Assembly (NCBI GenBank): GCA_031296935.1
Contig: JAVDPD010000022.1
Location: forward strand, 1 to 64,000
Source: Cerasicoccus maritimus
GTDB taxonomy: Bacteria; Verrucomicrobiota; Verrucomicrobiia; Opitutales; Cerasicoccaceae
Length of the DNA: 64,000 nt
Direction: 5' to 3'
Part shown: positions 44,493-53,828 of the stretch, piece after piece
How positions within the stretch are numbered: position 1 is the first letter of the stretch
How the letters are laid out: the number at the start of each line of letters is the position of its first letter
Position numbers and translations under genes: made by a program
Notes under the pieces: model-generated
The model's input: only the letters and a program-made list of their open reading frames with translations
Database searches by the model: none
What the model was told of the DNA's origin: nothing

Positions 44493-46751
44493 CTACTCCG
44501 CCAAGGTAACTTCCAGCCGGTAAAAGCAGAAATTGGCGTCGGTGATACCGGCGACTGTGACGCTTTCCGTGCCATCGCCATTGGATGTGGGCGTGTCGAT
44601 TTGCTCGATGTAGCTGTCTCCTGTGTTCCAGGTCTGCATGTCCTCGCTGCACCAGACGGTGTAAGTGACGCCCCCAATCGTGTAACCGCTGGCCGTTGAT
44701 CCCGAGCCCGAGCCTTCGCGCCGGCGAAAGGTAAAGACTGGGCGTTGATCGCTGCCAGTTTCTACCTCGGGCAGATTTTGCCGCGAGTTATCGCTGAGTG
44801 AGCTGCCGGTGGCGTAATTGATAATGTCGGAGACGCCATCGTCGTTCGCGTCCTGCGTCTCCAGGTCGGCGAGGGATTGGATCTCGCCCAGGTTTTCAGT
44901 GACCCACAGGTCGAGCTCACTACCGATGCTGAGGGCCCAGGTTTGCTCTGTGTCGCCGGCGTCATTGCTGGCGGTCAGCGTCACGGAGTATTCGCCAGCA
45001 GTGGTCGGATAGCCGGAGATCTCGCCAGTTTCCGTGTCAATACTGAGCCCGCTGGGAAGTCCTTCGGCGGCAAAGCTGGTCGGTTCGTTGTCTGCGGTTA
45101 AGGCAAAATAGAACGCCTCGCCAACGTAGCCCTGGGCGCTAGTGCTGCTGGTGAATTCTGGGGGCTGAGCGCCAGCGCCAAGCAGGTTCGCTACATTCAA
45201 GCGGCCGCCGGACATGGTTTTTCCCTCCAGGTAGCTGATTTGCGTGACTGACGCCAAGAGCTGCGCTTTGACCTCGGCAGTACTCAGTCCGGGGGAATGC
45301 TGAAGGAGCAGAGCAACGGCGCCGGCAACGACTGGTGTGGCCATGGAGGTGCCGCTGAGGTTGCCGTATCTGTTGCCGGGCAGCGTGCTGTAAATGCTTT
45401 GGCCGGGAGCGGAGAGGTCGACTGTAGTCGCGCCATAGTTACTGAAGCTCGCCAAGGCGTCCGAACTGCGGTGGGCAGCAACGGAAATGATGTTGGGCTC
45501 ATCGTCAGAAGCCGGCATGTGGGGATTGGTGTCGGTGTCTTCGCCGTCATTGCCAGCGGCGGCGATGAACGGGATGCCCGCTTGGCGAATCACGTCACTC
45601 AGCAGCGAGGGCGTGTCACCGCTGGCACCCCAGGAGTTGCTGCTCACATCCGCCCCCATAAACCACGAGTAGTAGATGCAGTTGAGCGCATCGGAGAGGC
45701 TGCCCGAGCCCGATGAGGAAAGAAACTTGAGGCCCATTAACTGTGACTCCCAGGCCACCCCGCTGATGCCGACACCGTTGTTGCCTGCGGCCGCGATGAT
45801 GCCGGCGCAGTGTGTGCCGTGCTTGTTGTCGTCGTAGGGATCGCCGTCGTCGTTGTAGAAATCGTAGCCGTAGTAGTCGTCGATCAGACCGTTTTGGTCG
45901 TCGTCGATACCGTTGCCGTCGACTTCGCCGGAGTTGATCCACATATTGGCGGTGAGATCGACATGAGTGTGGTCGATGCCGGAGTCAATCACCGCTACGA
46001 CGACATCTTCCGCCGTCGCCTGAACGCCCCAGGCATCGGGCGAATTGATGTCCGGCCCGTTGTCATTGCCGAGCGTGTCGTGCATCCACTGGTTGCCGTA
46101 TTTGGGGTCGTTGGGAGTAATGGCGTTGACCGCAAAAACAATGGTGTCGGCTTGGGCCGTATCGATCTCGGTTGCCAGGCTTTGCTGGATGCGGTTTTGA
46201 ATGATTTCAAGGGCCTCCAAACTTGCCTCCGGGCCACTGACCAGCAAATGCCCCGGTGCCCACAGCTTGCGGCGAATCGTCAAATCGGCCTGCTCCAATT
46301 GACCGACAGTCGCGTCAAGTGTATCAATGGGCGCACGGACGATCAAGTGGTCGGCCACCACGACTTCATCGCGGACGAACGCGCCGCTGGAGCTAAAGGT
46401 GGTTTCCACGCGCCAATGCGGATATTTCTCTGGCGTGTGGTAGAGGCGCTTTTCGACGCGGGAACCGTCACTGTTAGCATTGGTTTGGGTGTCGAGCAGC
46501 GTCGAGCGAGAGAGGATGGCAGCGAGCGTGGGATCGCGGCGGGAGAAATCTGAAATGGCTTCTCGTAAGCCTTCAGTCTTCGCCAATGTATCTGAGTAAC
46601 TTTGCGTTTCTGAAGCTTCATTTTCCGAATGCGTTTCTATCCGCGCCTGCTGCCCAAGGCCAAACTCGCCGACGGTCGTTGGACCGCTCCAGCGCCACAG
46701 CGCTAACAGCGCCAGACAAATGGCGCAAAGGATGAGTAGAAACCGCCTCAT
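44493..46751 (-). CDS. subtilisin-like serine protease (S8) with Ig-like domain
   Basis: Secreted or surface protease of 752 aa. A signal anchor is at residues 3-20 (FLLILCAICLALLALW) and a propeptide-like segment runs to ~215. The catalytic triad is Asp256 (VVAVIDSGIDHTHVD), His311 (KHGTHCAGIIAA) and Ser469 (SGTSMATPVVAGA), with the oxyanion Asn in AAAGNDG. An Asp-rich insertion (DGNGIDDDQNGLIDDYYGYD) probably binds calcium. A putative-Ig (He_PIG-type) domain lies at ~535-610 (PSGLSIDTETGEISGYPT), then a DANDDGVSDIINYA motif and a beta-rich tail. Its role is likely extracellular protein breakdown. Confidence 0.92.
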   Translation of the reverse strand: MRRFLLILCAICLALLALWRWSGPTTVGEFGLGQQARIETHSENEASETQSYSDTLAKTEGLREAISDFSRRDPTLAAILSRSTLLDTQTNANSDGSRVEKRLYHTPEKYPHWRVETTFSSSGAFVRDEVVVADHLIVRAPIDTLDATVGQLEQADLTIRRKLWAPGHLLVSGPEASLEALEIIQNRIQQSLATEIDTAQADTIVFAVNAITPNDPKYGNQWMHDTLGNDNGPDINSPDAWGVQATAEDVVVAVIDSGIDHTHVDLTANMWINSGEVDGNGIDDDQNGLIDDYYGYDFYNDDGDPYDDNKHGTHCAGIIAAAGNNGVGISGVAWESQLMGLKFLSSSGSGSLSDALNCIYYSWFMGADVSSNSWGASGDTPSLLSDVIRQAGIPFIAAAGNDGEDTDTNPHMPASDDEPNIISVAAHRSSDALASFSNYGATTVDLSAPGQSIYSTLPGNRYGNLSGTSMATPVVAGAVALLLQHSPGLSTAEVKAQLLASVTQISYLEGKTMSGGRLNVANLLGAGAQPPEFTSSTSAQGYVGEAFYFALTADNEPTSFAAEGLPSGLSIDTETGEISGYPTTAGEYSVTLTASNDAGDTEQTWALSIGSELDLWVTENLGEIQSLADLETQDANDDGVSDIINYATGSSLSDNSRQNLPEVETGSDQRPVFTFRRREGSGSGSTASGYTIGGVTYTVWCSEDMQTWNTGDSYIEQIDTPTSNGDGTESVTVAGITDANFCFYRLEVTLAE

Positions 46752-46844
46752 TGGAAATTAGACAGCATTATAGCACAGATCTCTTAATTGCGCATTAAGA
46801 TACCTACCTCATGAACAGGAATTCAGAAACTCTGGCTAACAAAA

Positions 46845-46873
46845 CGCCGCAATCCGGTGAACGGATTGCGGCG
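46845..46873 (-). terminator. intrinsic terminator after ispG
   Basis: A perfect 12-bp stem (CGCCGCAATCCG / CGGATTGCGGCG) with a 5-nt loop, followed on the - strand by TTTTG. It lies about 25 bp beyond the ispG stop codon. Confidence 0.85.
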
Positions 46874-46897
46874 CTGAAAGTGTTTTGCTAAAGAATA

Positions 46898-48949
46898 TTA
46901 TACCTCAGCGGTTTCTGCGGCGGCCTCTGGTTCAACCCACTTGCCGTGCTCGGAAATGAGGTCCACGAGGCGGTCGAGTGCTTCCGCTTCAGGAATGTTC
47001 ACCTTTACGCATTCCTTGCCGACATAGAGGTTGATCTTGCTTGGTGCACCGCCCACGTAACCGAAGTCGGCGTCTGCCATTTCGCCGGGGCCGTTCACAA
47101 TGCAGCCCATGACGGCGATCGTGACGCCCTTCAGGTGGCCGGTGCGGCCCTTGATGCGTTGGGTGACTTCCTGAAGATCGAACAGCGTGCGACCGCAACT
47201 TGGGCAAGCGACATACTCTGTTTTCGTGGCGCGCATGCGGGCGGCCTGAAGCATGTTGTAGGCGAGGGCCGTGCGTTGCGCAAAGGTGTCGACATTTTCG
47301 ACGGAAATCAGGTCGCCCATGCCGTCGACAAACAAATTACCTGCTACCATGGAGGCTTCGAGCAGTTGGTTGCCAAAGCCGGGTTCCTGCAGGACTTGCA
47401 TTTCTGGCGTCACGCGGATCCAAAGCGGGGCCTTGCTGCCGATTTCTTTCAGCGCATCACCCAGCGCGCGGTAAGCTCCGGTTGCGTGGGTGTCGCCTGG
47501 AACGCCGGTGCGGGTGAAAACGATATGTCCGTCACCGAGCTGTTTGATGGTGTCCTGCCATTCGAGGACCTGGTGCGCGCTGGTATCGAGGGCGATGAGG
47601 AAATTATTGGCCACGGCCCATTGGTGCGCGTGCTCTAGGCAGTTCTCTTTGAATTTGCAAACGAACATCCAGCGAACGTCATCGCTGAACTCCACGCCCT
47701 CCATGGAAATGTCTTCGCTCAGGCATTTGACGACGATGGTTTCGACGGAGGAACCGAGCACCTTCGCGAGCTGTGTGAGGAGGGGCAGCTCGTCGTTGGA
47801 AGCGACTTCCACCAACAAGCCTTCGACCTTGGCGTCCTTGAACTTGCGGTTCACGGCGAGCACGTCTTTCACTATTTCGGCGTGCTCGGAGAGCGGACGG
47901 CCAGCGGCGGTGATCACCCGAGGCGGCTCTAGTGGCCCGAGAGGCGCGTTTTGGCCAAAGGACAAATCGACGATTTCGCGGCGTTGGTATTCGTAGAAGT
48001 TCTGGTGCTTTTCGGCGCGATCTGTTTCCGGCAGGGCGGCGGACTGCTCCCAGTGGGCGTGCGCGCGCTTGACCAGCTCCTGGCAGACGGGCACTTCGTG
48101 CCAGGGATCTTCCGTCAGCGAAACGCGAATGGTGTCGCCCAAGCCGTCGTAGAGCAGGGCACCGATGCCGACTGCGCTCTTGATGCGGGCGTCTTCGCCT
48201 TCGCCAGCCTCGGTCACGCCGAGGTGTAACGGATACTGCATGCCTTCGAGGTTCATCTTCTCGACGACGAGGCGGTAGGCCTGAATCATGACCTTCGGGT
48301 TGCTGGCCTTCATCGACAAAATGATGTCGTGGAAATTGTGGCTCTCGGCGATGCGGATAAATTCCAATGCGGACTCGACCATGCCCAGCGGTGTGTCACC
48401 GTAGCGGTTCATGATGCGGTCGGACAGCGAACCGTGGTTGGTGCCGATGCGCAGGGCGCGGCCGAGTTCCTTGGCGCGCAGAACGAGTGGCGTGAAGGAA
48501 TTGTGCAGGCGCTCGAGCTCTTGCTCGTAGATGTCGTCTGTGTATTCCTTGACGGCGAATTTCTTCTTGTCGGCGTAATTGCCCGGGTTGACGCGGACCT
48601 TTTCCACGTGCTCGATGGCAACCATAGCGGCGCTTGGCAGGAAGTGGATATCGGCTACCAGCGGCACGTTTGCAAAACCTGCCGCACTGAACTGCTTGCG
48701 GATTGGCCCCAGTGCTTCGGCGGCCGTCTTGTTGGGAGCGGTCACGCGGACGGCTTCGCAACCGGCCTCTGCCAGGCGGATGCATTGTTTGACTGTGGCC
48801 TCGACATCTTGTGTCAGGCTCGTGGTCATGGATTGCACGCGGATTGGGTTGTTGCCGCCGACGCCGACGGAACCAACCATTACTTCGCGCGTTTGGCGGC
48901 GAATGGCTTTAAAGCGTGAGTGGCAATAGGGCTGCTGTTGCAAAGACAT
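46898..48949 (-). CDS. ispG: 4-hydroxy-3-methylbut-2-enyl diphosphate synthase, long form
   Basis: IspG/GcpE of the MEP isoprenoid pathway, 683 aa. The N-terminal TIM barrel is recognisable (SVGVGGNNPIRVQSMTTSLT, PLVADIHFLPSAA, RVNPGNYADKKKF, ALRIGTNHGSLSDRI). The C-terminal [4Fe-4S] domain carries the Cys ligands in YVACPSCGRTLFDLQEVT and MGCIVNGPGEMADADFGYVGG. Ordinary bacterial IspG is about 370 aa; here ~270 extra residues between the barrel and cluster domain form the inserted domain of the plant/Chlamydiae/Bacteroidetes-type enzyme. Monocistronic with its own terminator. Confidence 0.95.
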   Translation of the reverse strand: MSLQQQPYCHSRFKAIRRQTREVMVGSVGVGGNNPIRVQSMTTSLTQDVEATVKQCIRLAEAGCEAVRVTAPNKTAAEALGPIRKQFSAAGFANVPLVADIHFLPSAAMVAIEHVEKVRVNPGNYADKKKFAVKEYTDDIYEQELERLHNSFTPLVLRAKELGRALRIGTNHGSLSDRIMNRYGDTPLGMVESALEFIRIAESHNFHDIILSMKASNPKVMIQAYRLVVEKMNLEGMQYPLHLGVTEAGEGEDARIKSAVGIGALLYDGLGDTIRVSLTEDPWHEVPVCQELVKRAHAHWEQSAALPETDRAEKHQNFYEYQRREIVDLSFGQNAPLGPLEPPRVITAAGRPLSEHAEIVKDVLAVNRKFKDAKVEGLLVEVASNDELPLLTQLAKVLGSSVETIVVKCLSEDISMEGVEFSDDVRWMFVCKFKENCLEHAHQWAVANNFLIALDTSAHQVLEWQDTIKQLGDGHIVFTRTGVPGDTHATGAYRALGDALKEIGSKAPLWIRVTPEMQVLQEPGFGNQLLEASMVAGNLFVDGMGDLISVENVDTFAQRTALAYNMLQAARMRATKTEYVACPSCGRTLFDLQEVTQRIKGRTGHLKGVTIAVMGCIVNGPGEMADADFGYVGGAPSKINLYVGKECVKVNIPEAEALDRLVDLISEHGKWVEPEAAAETAEV

Positions 48950-49015
48950 ACTAAGTGAGCAATTAGAACAACCGCCTCAAGGGAATTCAATCGCGGAGTT
49001 CGCTTAGTTTTTTGG

Positions 49016-50047
49016 CTAGTTAGCCCGGCGCAAGAGGCGATTCAAGTAGCGTCGCAGACGATTTTTAAGTTTGCGCTGGCGGTAGGCTTTCCAAGTGCGG
49101 CAGTAGGGGAGATTTTCCAACAAATAAACTTCATCTTCAGAGCATTCACTCAATAGACTCGCGGCGTGGCCGAACGACGAGCAGAGCGAATACAGAATCG
49201 TCTGACATGATGCCAGCAGGTAAATGTCCGTCATCGCTTCCAGGAGATTTTCGGTCTTATCAGGTCGCTTGTCCGAGAGGTGCATGGGTTCCCAAGCAGC
49301 CGGATACCACTTTTGCGTGGTGGTGACGGAAAAATTCTGCTGCAGGCGCTCCACAATTTCGATGTTGTCACTTGCCAGGAAAATCGAGGCGTAGGCGCGC
49401 CGTTGGCTGAGGGCTTCAAGAAAGTGTTCAAAGATGGCAACGTCAACGTAGCGGGACATACCCTCCTGCGTTGCGCGGACATGGAGACCAATTGCTGGAG
49501 TCTGGATTTCATGAATCGCTCGATCTATTCGATTCTGAAGGGGGGGCGTTGGTCGTAGATGTTCGCGGAGGAGTTGGTTGCGAAGTTCATATATCGTGGC
49601 GCATGGACGTCTCAGGTGCTTTCGTAATGCAGGAACCATTTTATCGAATTGCTCATAGTCCCAGATGACGACGATGTCTTCCTGGTAGTCTAAATTGCCT
49701 TGATCAATTGAGTAGAGCGTATGCGCAGCGTTTCGGTCCCAGGGGTGCTGAGGTTCGTAGTGAGAAACCAGTTCTGAAAAGGTGAAATCGAGTTTATCCC
49801 GCCATAGTGGTGGGGCAATCGTGATGCCTTTGGGGATTTCTACAGAGTGCTTAACGTTGACTAAGCGCAATGCGGAGCTGAAGGCGTCTTGCCCAACCTG
49901 GCCATATAGCCCATCACGCCAGTCAATCACCAGCGTGCGACCAGTTAGCTTAGCGTAAGCCAGTGCGCTACAGAGTGCCAGTAGCCTGTCTCCCAAGCCA
50001 GCGGCGTTGGAGCCCTTGAGCACAACATATCTTTCCCTTGAGGTCAT
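49016..50047 (-). CDS. probable fucosyltransferase-like (NodZ/GT23-type) protein
   Basis: A 343-aa protein without signal peptide. The start GSNAAGLGDRLLALCSALAY, then ALAYAKLTGRTLVIDWRDG, and later IGLHVRATQEG and IFLASDNIEIVERLQ, follow the pattern of alpha-1,6-fucosyltransferase/NodZ-like GT-B enzymes (G-x-G-D-R-L start and an H-x-R donor-binding motif). The tail is very basic (RQRKLKNRLRRYLNRLLRR), which could touch membranes or polyanions. Its start overlaps the stop of the upstream sulfotransferase-like gene by 4 bp, so the two probably decorate one surface glycan. Family assignment is moderate. Confidence 0.6.
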   Translation of the reverse strand: MTSRERYVVLKGSNAAGLGDRLLALCSALAYAKLTGRTLVIDWRDGLYGQVGQDAFSSALRLVNVKHSVEIPKGITIAPPLWRDKLDFTFSELVSHYEPQHPWDRNAAHTLYSIDQGNLDYQEDIVVIWDYEQFDKMVPALRKHLRRPCATIYELRNQLLREHLRPTPPLQNRIDRAIHEIQTPAIGLHVRATQEGMSRYVDVAIFEHFLEALSQRRAYASIFLASDNIEIVERLQQNFSVTTTQKWYPAAWEPMHLSDKRPDKTENLLEAMTDIYLLASCQTILYSLCSSFGHAASLLSECSEDEVYLLENLPYCRTWKAYRQRKLKNRLRRYLNRLLRRAN

Positions 50048-50766
50048 CGGCGATTTTTGAGATTGCGAAACAGAGATTTTGGTATGGAGCGCAAGTGTGA
50101 GTGTGATTGCGGGAAGAAGCGCAAATCCGTGAAGTAGCGTAGTCGTTTACCGGGGAGTATTTGGAAATCGGGTTGGGATGCTAGATAAGCTTGATCAGAT
50201 CCATAGAGGTTATAAAGGGCAGTTTGAGTCTTGGCAGGTAAGTCATCTATAGCTGAGCCACGAGCTTGCTGTGGCGGGAAATCAGCAAATGTGCTTGCCG
50301 GAATGGAGAGGAAATTTGCGATTTCATCCAATCTGTCCCAGAGAACTTCATAACGAAGAATGAGTCTAGGATACCAGCAATCGGAGTTTCTCCAGAGGTC
50401 AAAATGACGACGAAAATTGAAACGATCATCGCCTTGCTGAAGGTATGCATCGAGAGTTTGGGCCTCATGAATGAAGGAGGTTTGCCCAAAATTTGCCTGC
50501 ATAATTTGCGAATGGTGCTGGTGGAAATTCCTATTGAACAAGGAGATCGTAGCCAGTGTTGGGTCACCGAAAATGTAAATCGCGCGAAAATAGGGATTAT
50601 TGGAAACGGGAGGTTGGGCAGTGTGCTTGTAAAGGTCGCTGTTGCCAGGGCAATTGGTAACGATCTTCTGTCGCAGGAAGTCAATAAATGTCGTAGTAGC
50701 GACACCGCCAAATGAAGTTACGACAGCATCCAGATTAAATTCAGCTATTTGTCGGCTTTCGCGCAC
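50044..50766 (-). CDS. sulfotransferase-like protein
   Basis: A 240-aa protein with a diverged sulfotransferase pattern: a phosphosulfate-loop-like start VVTSFGGVATTTFIDFLRQK, IYIFGDPTLATISLFNRN where a 3'-phosphate-binding segment is expected, and the end block LILRYEVLWDRLDEIANFLSIP resembling the usual sulfotransferase helix. The usual Arg/Ser pair of the second site is not clear, so activity is uncertain. Overlaps the downstream GT23-like gene by 4 bp. It could modify the sugar added by that partner. Confidence 0.55.
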   Translation of the reverse strand: MRESRQIAEFNLDAVVTSFGGVATTTFIDFLRQKIVTNCPGNSDLYKHTAQPPVSNNPYFRAIYIFGDPTLATISLFNRNFHQHHSQIMQANFGQTSFIHEAQTLDAYLQQGDDRFNFRRHFDLWRNSDCWYPRLILRYEVLWDRLDEIANFLSIPASTFADFPPQQARGSAIDDLPAKTQTALYNLYGSDQAYLASQPDFQILPGKRLRYFTDLRFFPQSHSHLRSIPKSLFRNLKNRR

Positions 50767-51379
50767 GATTCATTTTTGGGTTGATGGAAACCGTCTCATG
50801 TTCTGAACAGGATTTTTCTGCTAAAGGGCATTTCCATTACCTTCCATGAGACGAGAAAGTGCAACCATTGAAAGGTAGGCAAGGCGCTTAGTTTGGTGGC
50901 TGGGCAAAAAGCCCTGTCTCGAACTGAGCAACGCCGACTCAGAATCAAAATCGCTAACGTTTCGCTCATGGCAGGTTTAATCGAAGTGCCCTAAACTGGT
51001 CGTAACTCTGAAGATTCACAAACAAAGTTTTATCGAGCTCGAAAATTGCGTTAGCGGGCGTCGAAAAAGTCTGATCAAGTCGGTGAGAGTGTATTGCAGA
51101 TCGATGTCACTGTCGTCCGCGTTGCCAATAGACCCTACAGCGTGCTAGTAAACAACACTCATTTTGAGTCAATGTGTGTATTTTTGCAAAGTCATTAACT
51201 AATGGTTAAGTTTAGATCTGCTAAAACTGGTCGCGTTGGCCTTACCAATTGCAAAAAAAATGTACAAACAGGAGTTTTTCCCTAAACGCCTCAGCAAGGG
51301 ATTGATTTATGCTTTCATCAGGGCAGAGTAATTGGTCAACTTAGGCTAGGGCAGATTAGACCGATATTTTAGATTCATT
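50767..51379. other. 613-bp non-coding region upstream of the prepilin-like genes
   Basis: No supported gene. Contents: an 8-bp inverted pair GTCTCATG / CATGAGAC near 50789 and 50847; a diverged copy of the MITE end at 51055-51095; and repeated AAACTGGTCG words at ~50994 and ~51227. The last ~150 bp are AT-rich and should hold the promoter of the 51380-53815 operon, but no hexamer pair stands out. Confidence 0.5.
51055..51095 (+). repeat. diverged copy of the MITE-like element end
   Basis: Matches the reverse complement of the right end of 43014-43348: GGGCGTCGAAAAAGTCTGAT here against GGGCGTCTAAAAAGTCTGAT there, continuing C-R-AGTCGGYGAGA to GTATT with few differences and one indel. Similarity fades beyond. 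Shows that the element end is dispersed. Confidence 0.75.
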
Positions 51380-51895
51380 GTGAAACACATTTATCAAACA
51401 GAACTGAAGCATCACCGTGTTCATGGCGGTTTCTCCTTGGTGGAAATTATGATCGGAATGACGATCCTGGGGCTCGTTATGGGCGCTAGCCTGTTGGCGA
51501 TTCCGGAGATAAGGGAGCTGAATTACCAGTCTGACAGTATGCGCAGTGGCTTTACGGTTCTTAATTCCGAGTTGGAAAGTCTCCGAACCCAGACCTTTGA
51601 TCAGCTATCTGAATCAATTTCGGGTTCCTCAGAAGAGGATGACAACAGCCTACTGGCAAAGTTGATCGGCATCAGTGACAACTCGAACTCAGTGACGACG
51701 AAATCGAAGTCTACCCTAAACAATGTGGATTACTCAGTCGTGCGTGAGCTCTCCTTTGTCGACTCTGCTCAGGAAGTCATCGAATCCACAGTTACTATTG
51801 AATGGTCGCTCGGCGGGCGGACTAAGAGCGTAGTAGGACGCGCAATTTTCACAAAAGATGGACTATCCGACAAAAAATTCAGCACCGCAAACTAA
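51380..51895 (+). CDS. type IV prepilin-like protein (PilV/GspI-like)
   Basis: A 171-aa minor pseudopilin. The prepilin peptidase site G/F is in HGGFSLVEIMIGMTILGLVM, with Glu5 of the mature protein present and a long hydrophobic helix. The remainder is a small globular domain with a Ser-rich linker (SISGSSEEDDNSL). The start is a GTG at 51380, as the leader peptide fits. The 3' end overlaps the next prepilin-like gene by 38 bp. Probably part of a type IV pilus or type II secretion pseudopilus; a matching assembly ATPase is encoded far away at 11.7-13.7 kb. Confidence 0.85.
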   Translation: MKHIYQTELKHHRVHGGFSLVEIMIGMTILGLVMGASLLAIPEIRELNYQSDSMRSGFTVLNSELESLRTQTFDQLSESISGSSEEDDNSLLAKLIGISDNSNSVTTKSKSTLNNVDYSVVRELSFVDSAQEVIESTVTIEWSLGGRTKSVVGRAIFTKDGLSDKKFSTAN

Positions 51896-52409
51896 GGTCG
51901 CACGCGGCGCATTTTCGCTGCCAGAGCTGATGATTGCATTGGTGATATTCGGCTTGTTGGCAGGCGGTGTCACGACGACTTTCTTGGCATTTAGTAAGGG
52001 CTTGAAAGTCTCAATGGAGCATGCTGAGCACTCGGCAAACACCCAGTATGCATTCGAGCGCATCAACAAGAAGATGCATTCCATCAGTGAGCCGCATGCG
52101 ACTTCAGCCACCAGTTTTGAATTCACGACCAAGGACCTCGGAGGGAGCGCTGAGCGGTTGACGATTTACTTCGACGCCGAAAACGAGCAGCTCATCGAGG
52201 CCGATCGAAGCGGCAGCAAGCGTGTGCTGCTGGATAAGGTAGAGTCCGCTGAATTTACCTACTACGACCGTTTTGGGGATGAGACCTCGACGCTTATCGA
52301 CATCAACGCCGCAAAGCTGGAGATCCAAACGGAAATTTCGACCACCAATGGCACCAAAGACATTAAAACGGAAACATCCATCATCACCTTCCGCAATCGA
52401 ATCCTATGA
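51858..52409 (+). CDS. type IV prepilin-like protein (PilW/GspJ-like)
   Basis: A 183-aa minor pseudopilin with the cleavage site G/F in RGAFSLPELMIALVIFGLLA (here A/F, an acceptable variant of the Gly position) and conserved Glu5. The globular part includes AFERINKKMHSISEPH and AERLTIYFDAENEQLIEADR, as in PilW/GspJ-type proteins. Overlaps both neighbours (38 bp upstream, 4 bp downstream), so the three genes form one tightly coupled operon. Confidence 0.83.
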   Translation: MDYPTKNSAPQTKVARGAFSLPELMIALVIFGLLAGGVTTTFLAFSKGLKVSMEHAEHSANTQYAFERINKKMHSISEPHATSATSFEFTTKDLGGSAERLTIYFDAENEQLIEADRSGSKRVLLDKVESAEFTYYDRFGDETSTLIDINAAKLEIQTEISTTNGTKDIKTETSIITFRNRIL

Positions 52410-53815
52410 AAACTGTTTACCACTCACGTCGTGGCTCAGTCATCCTGCTAGCCATGATTTTCAGCGCTATTGCGATTCTTTCTATCGTATACATGAGTCG
52501 CGGTTTAATAACCCAGCACCGGACGACCGTTCGTTATGGCCTCGGGTACACGGCATTTCACTTGGCGGAGTCGGGCATCGAGCTTGGTATGCATGCCATT
52601 ACAGAAGAGTCGCTTGGCAGCAGCGACTGGTCCAAAACAAGTGACTTGACCTGGGTCTATTCGGATGATTCTCCCGTCGGGCAATACGACTCAAACACTA
52701 CTGTTAGAGTCGTGGAGCAAGGCGGTGGCGAATACCTGATCACCTCGTTGGCGACGATCGACATGGCAGGCGATTCCGTCCAGCGCGCCGTTGAGACATT
52801 GGTTAGGCAGGGCCTGAGTGAAGAGCAGGAAGAGGAAAATACAGGCTCTGGCGTTTTTGCTTACGGTATGATCGCTCGCGACAAAATTAAGCTCAACCAC
52901 AATAATCCTGGGATGATCGTAGCTAGCTACGACAGCACCGTGGATAACGGTGTGCCTGAGTTTGGAGTGAACACAGGCCGTTATGTCACCGTCGCTACTC
53001 CTGCCTCCGGCGACAGCGCGATTAAAATCAATAATTCCACCGTTCATGGCTCCATTCGTACTGGCGGCGGTTCGGTTAAATACAGTTCTGGATACAATAA
53101 TCCGAATCAGGAGGACCAAAACGCCATCGTTATCGGGCCTGACTCTTCGCAAACCAGTGGGGTGGACGCCAATTATATTTCTACCGATTTCGACGGCGAA
53201 ATCACAGATCCGGATATTCCCACTTCAGATGGCTATACGGTGGTTTCTTACGACCAGAACTACTGGCAGAACACTAGGACTATTTCGTTGGGAAATACCT
53301 TGACCCCAACTTGGGTCGACACAGAGCGTATTTCGACCAACCAGAACGCCACTATGACGATTTATGGCACGGTGGTGATTGACGCAAAGCGCAATTTGAA
53401 CCTTGGTGGCAACATCGAAATCCAGCCCGATGCAAGCCTCATCATCATGGCGGGTGAAAACATCCACGTGAATGCTGATTACATCGATCAGCAATATCCA
53501 TCGCAGTTTCAGATAATTGCAAAGAACAGCCAAGACGTTGTTTTGAATAACTTCGATGTCTTCACTGGGGTGATTAACGCGCCTAATTCGAATGTCCGTT
53601 TAGCGGGTGTTGGCGGCTCGCCCAAGAGCCAGTTTCGCGGTGCTGTCGTTGCAAGCTATATTGAGGTGACCAATGGTACTGAGTTTTACTACGACGTGAA
53701 CCTCGGCGACGGCGCGTCGGATGATAGCGGTGACTACAGCGATGGCGAAGCCGAAGTCGGTGAACTAGAGCTCGTCAGCTGGGCCGAAGTTTCGCCCTCA
53801 AAGGCATTCAATTAA
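52406..53815 (+). CDS. PilX-like pilus assembly protein with extended C-terminus
   Basis: A 469-aa protein starting MKTVYHSRRGSVILLAMIFS with one N-terminal membrane helix and the PilX/GspK-like follow-up TAFHLAESGIELGMHAI. After residue ~150 it has a long beta-rich, Asn/Gly-rich region with strand-turn repeats (VHGSIRTGGGSVKYSSGYNN, NLGGNIEIQPDASLIIMAGENIHVN) that looks like a beta-helix or adhesin-like domain. It is thus longer than ordinary PilX (about 200 aa). It starts 4 bp inside the upstream gene. Possibly a pilus-tip or surface-exposed component. Confidence 0.75.
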   Translation: MKTVYHSRRGSVILLAMIFSAIAILSIVYMSRGLITQHRTTVRYGLGYTAFHLAESGIELGMHAITEESLGSSDWSKTSDLTWVYSDDSPVGQYDSNTTVRVVEQGGGEYLITSLATIDMAGDSVQRAVETLVRQGLSEEQEEENTGSGVFAYGMIARDKIKLNHNNPGMIVASYDSTVDNGVPEFGVNTGRYVTVATPASGDSAIKINNSTVHGSIRTGGGSVKYSSGYNNPNQEDQNAIVIGPDSSQTSGVDANYISTDFDGEITDPDIPTSDGYTVVSYDQNYWQNTRTISLGNTLTPTWVDTERISTNQNATMTIYGTVVIDAKRNLNLGGNIEIQPDASLIIMAGENIHVNADYIDQQYPSQFQIIAKNSQDVVLNNFDVFTGVINAPNSNVRLAGVGGSPKSQFRGAVVASYIEVTNGTEFYYDVNLGDGASDDSGDYSDGEAEVGELELVSWAEVSPSKAFN

Positions 53816-53828
53816 TTCGTCCGCACAG

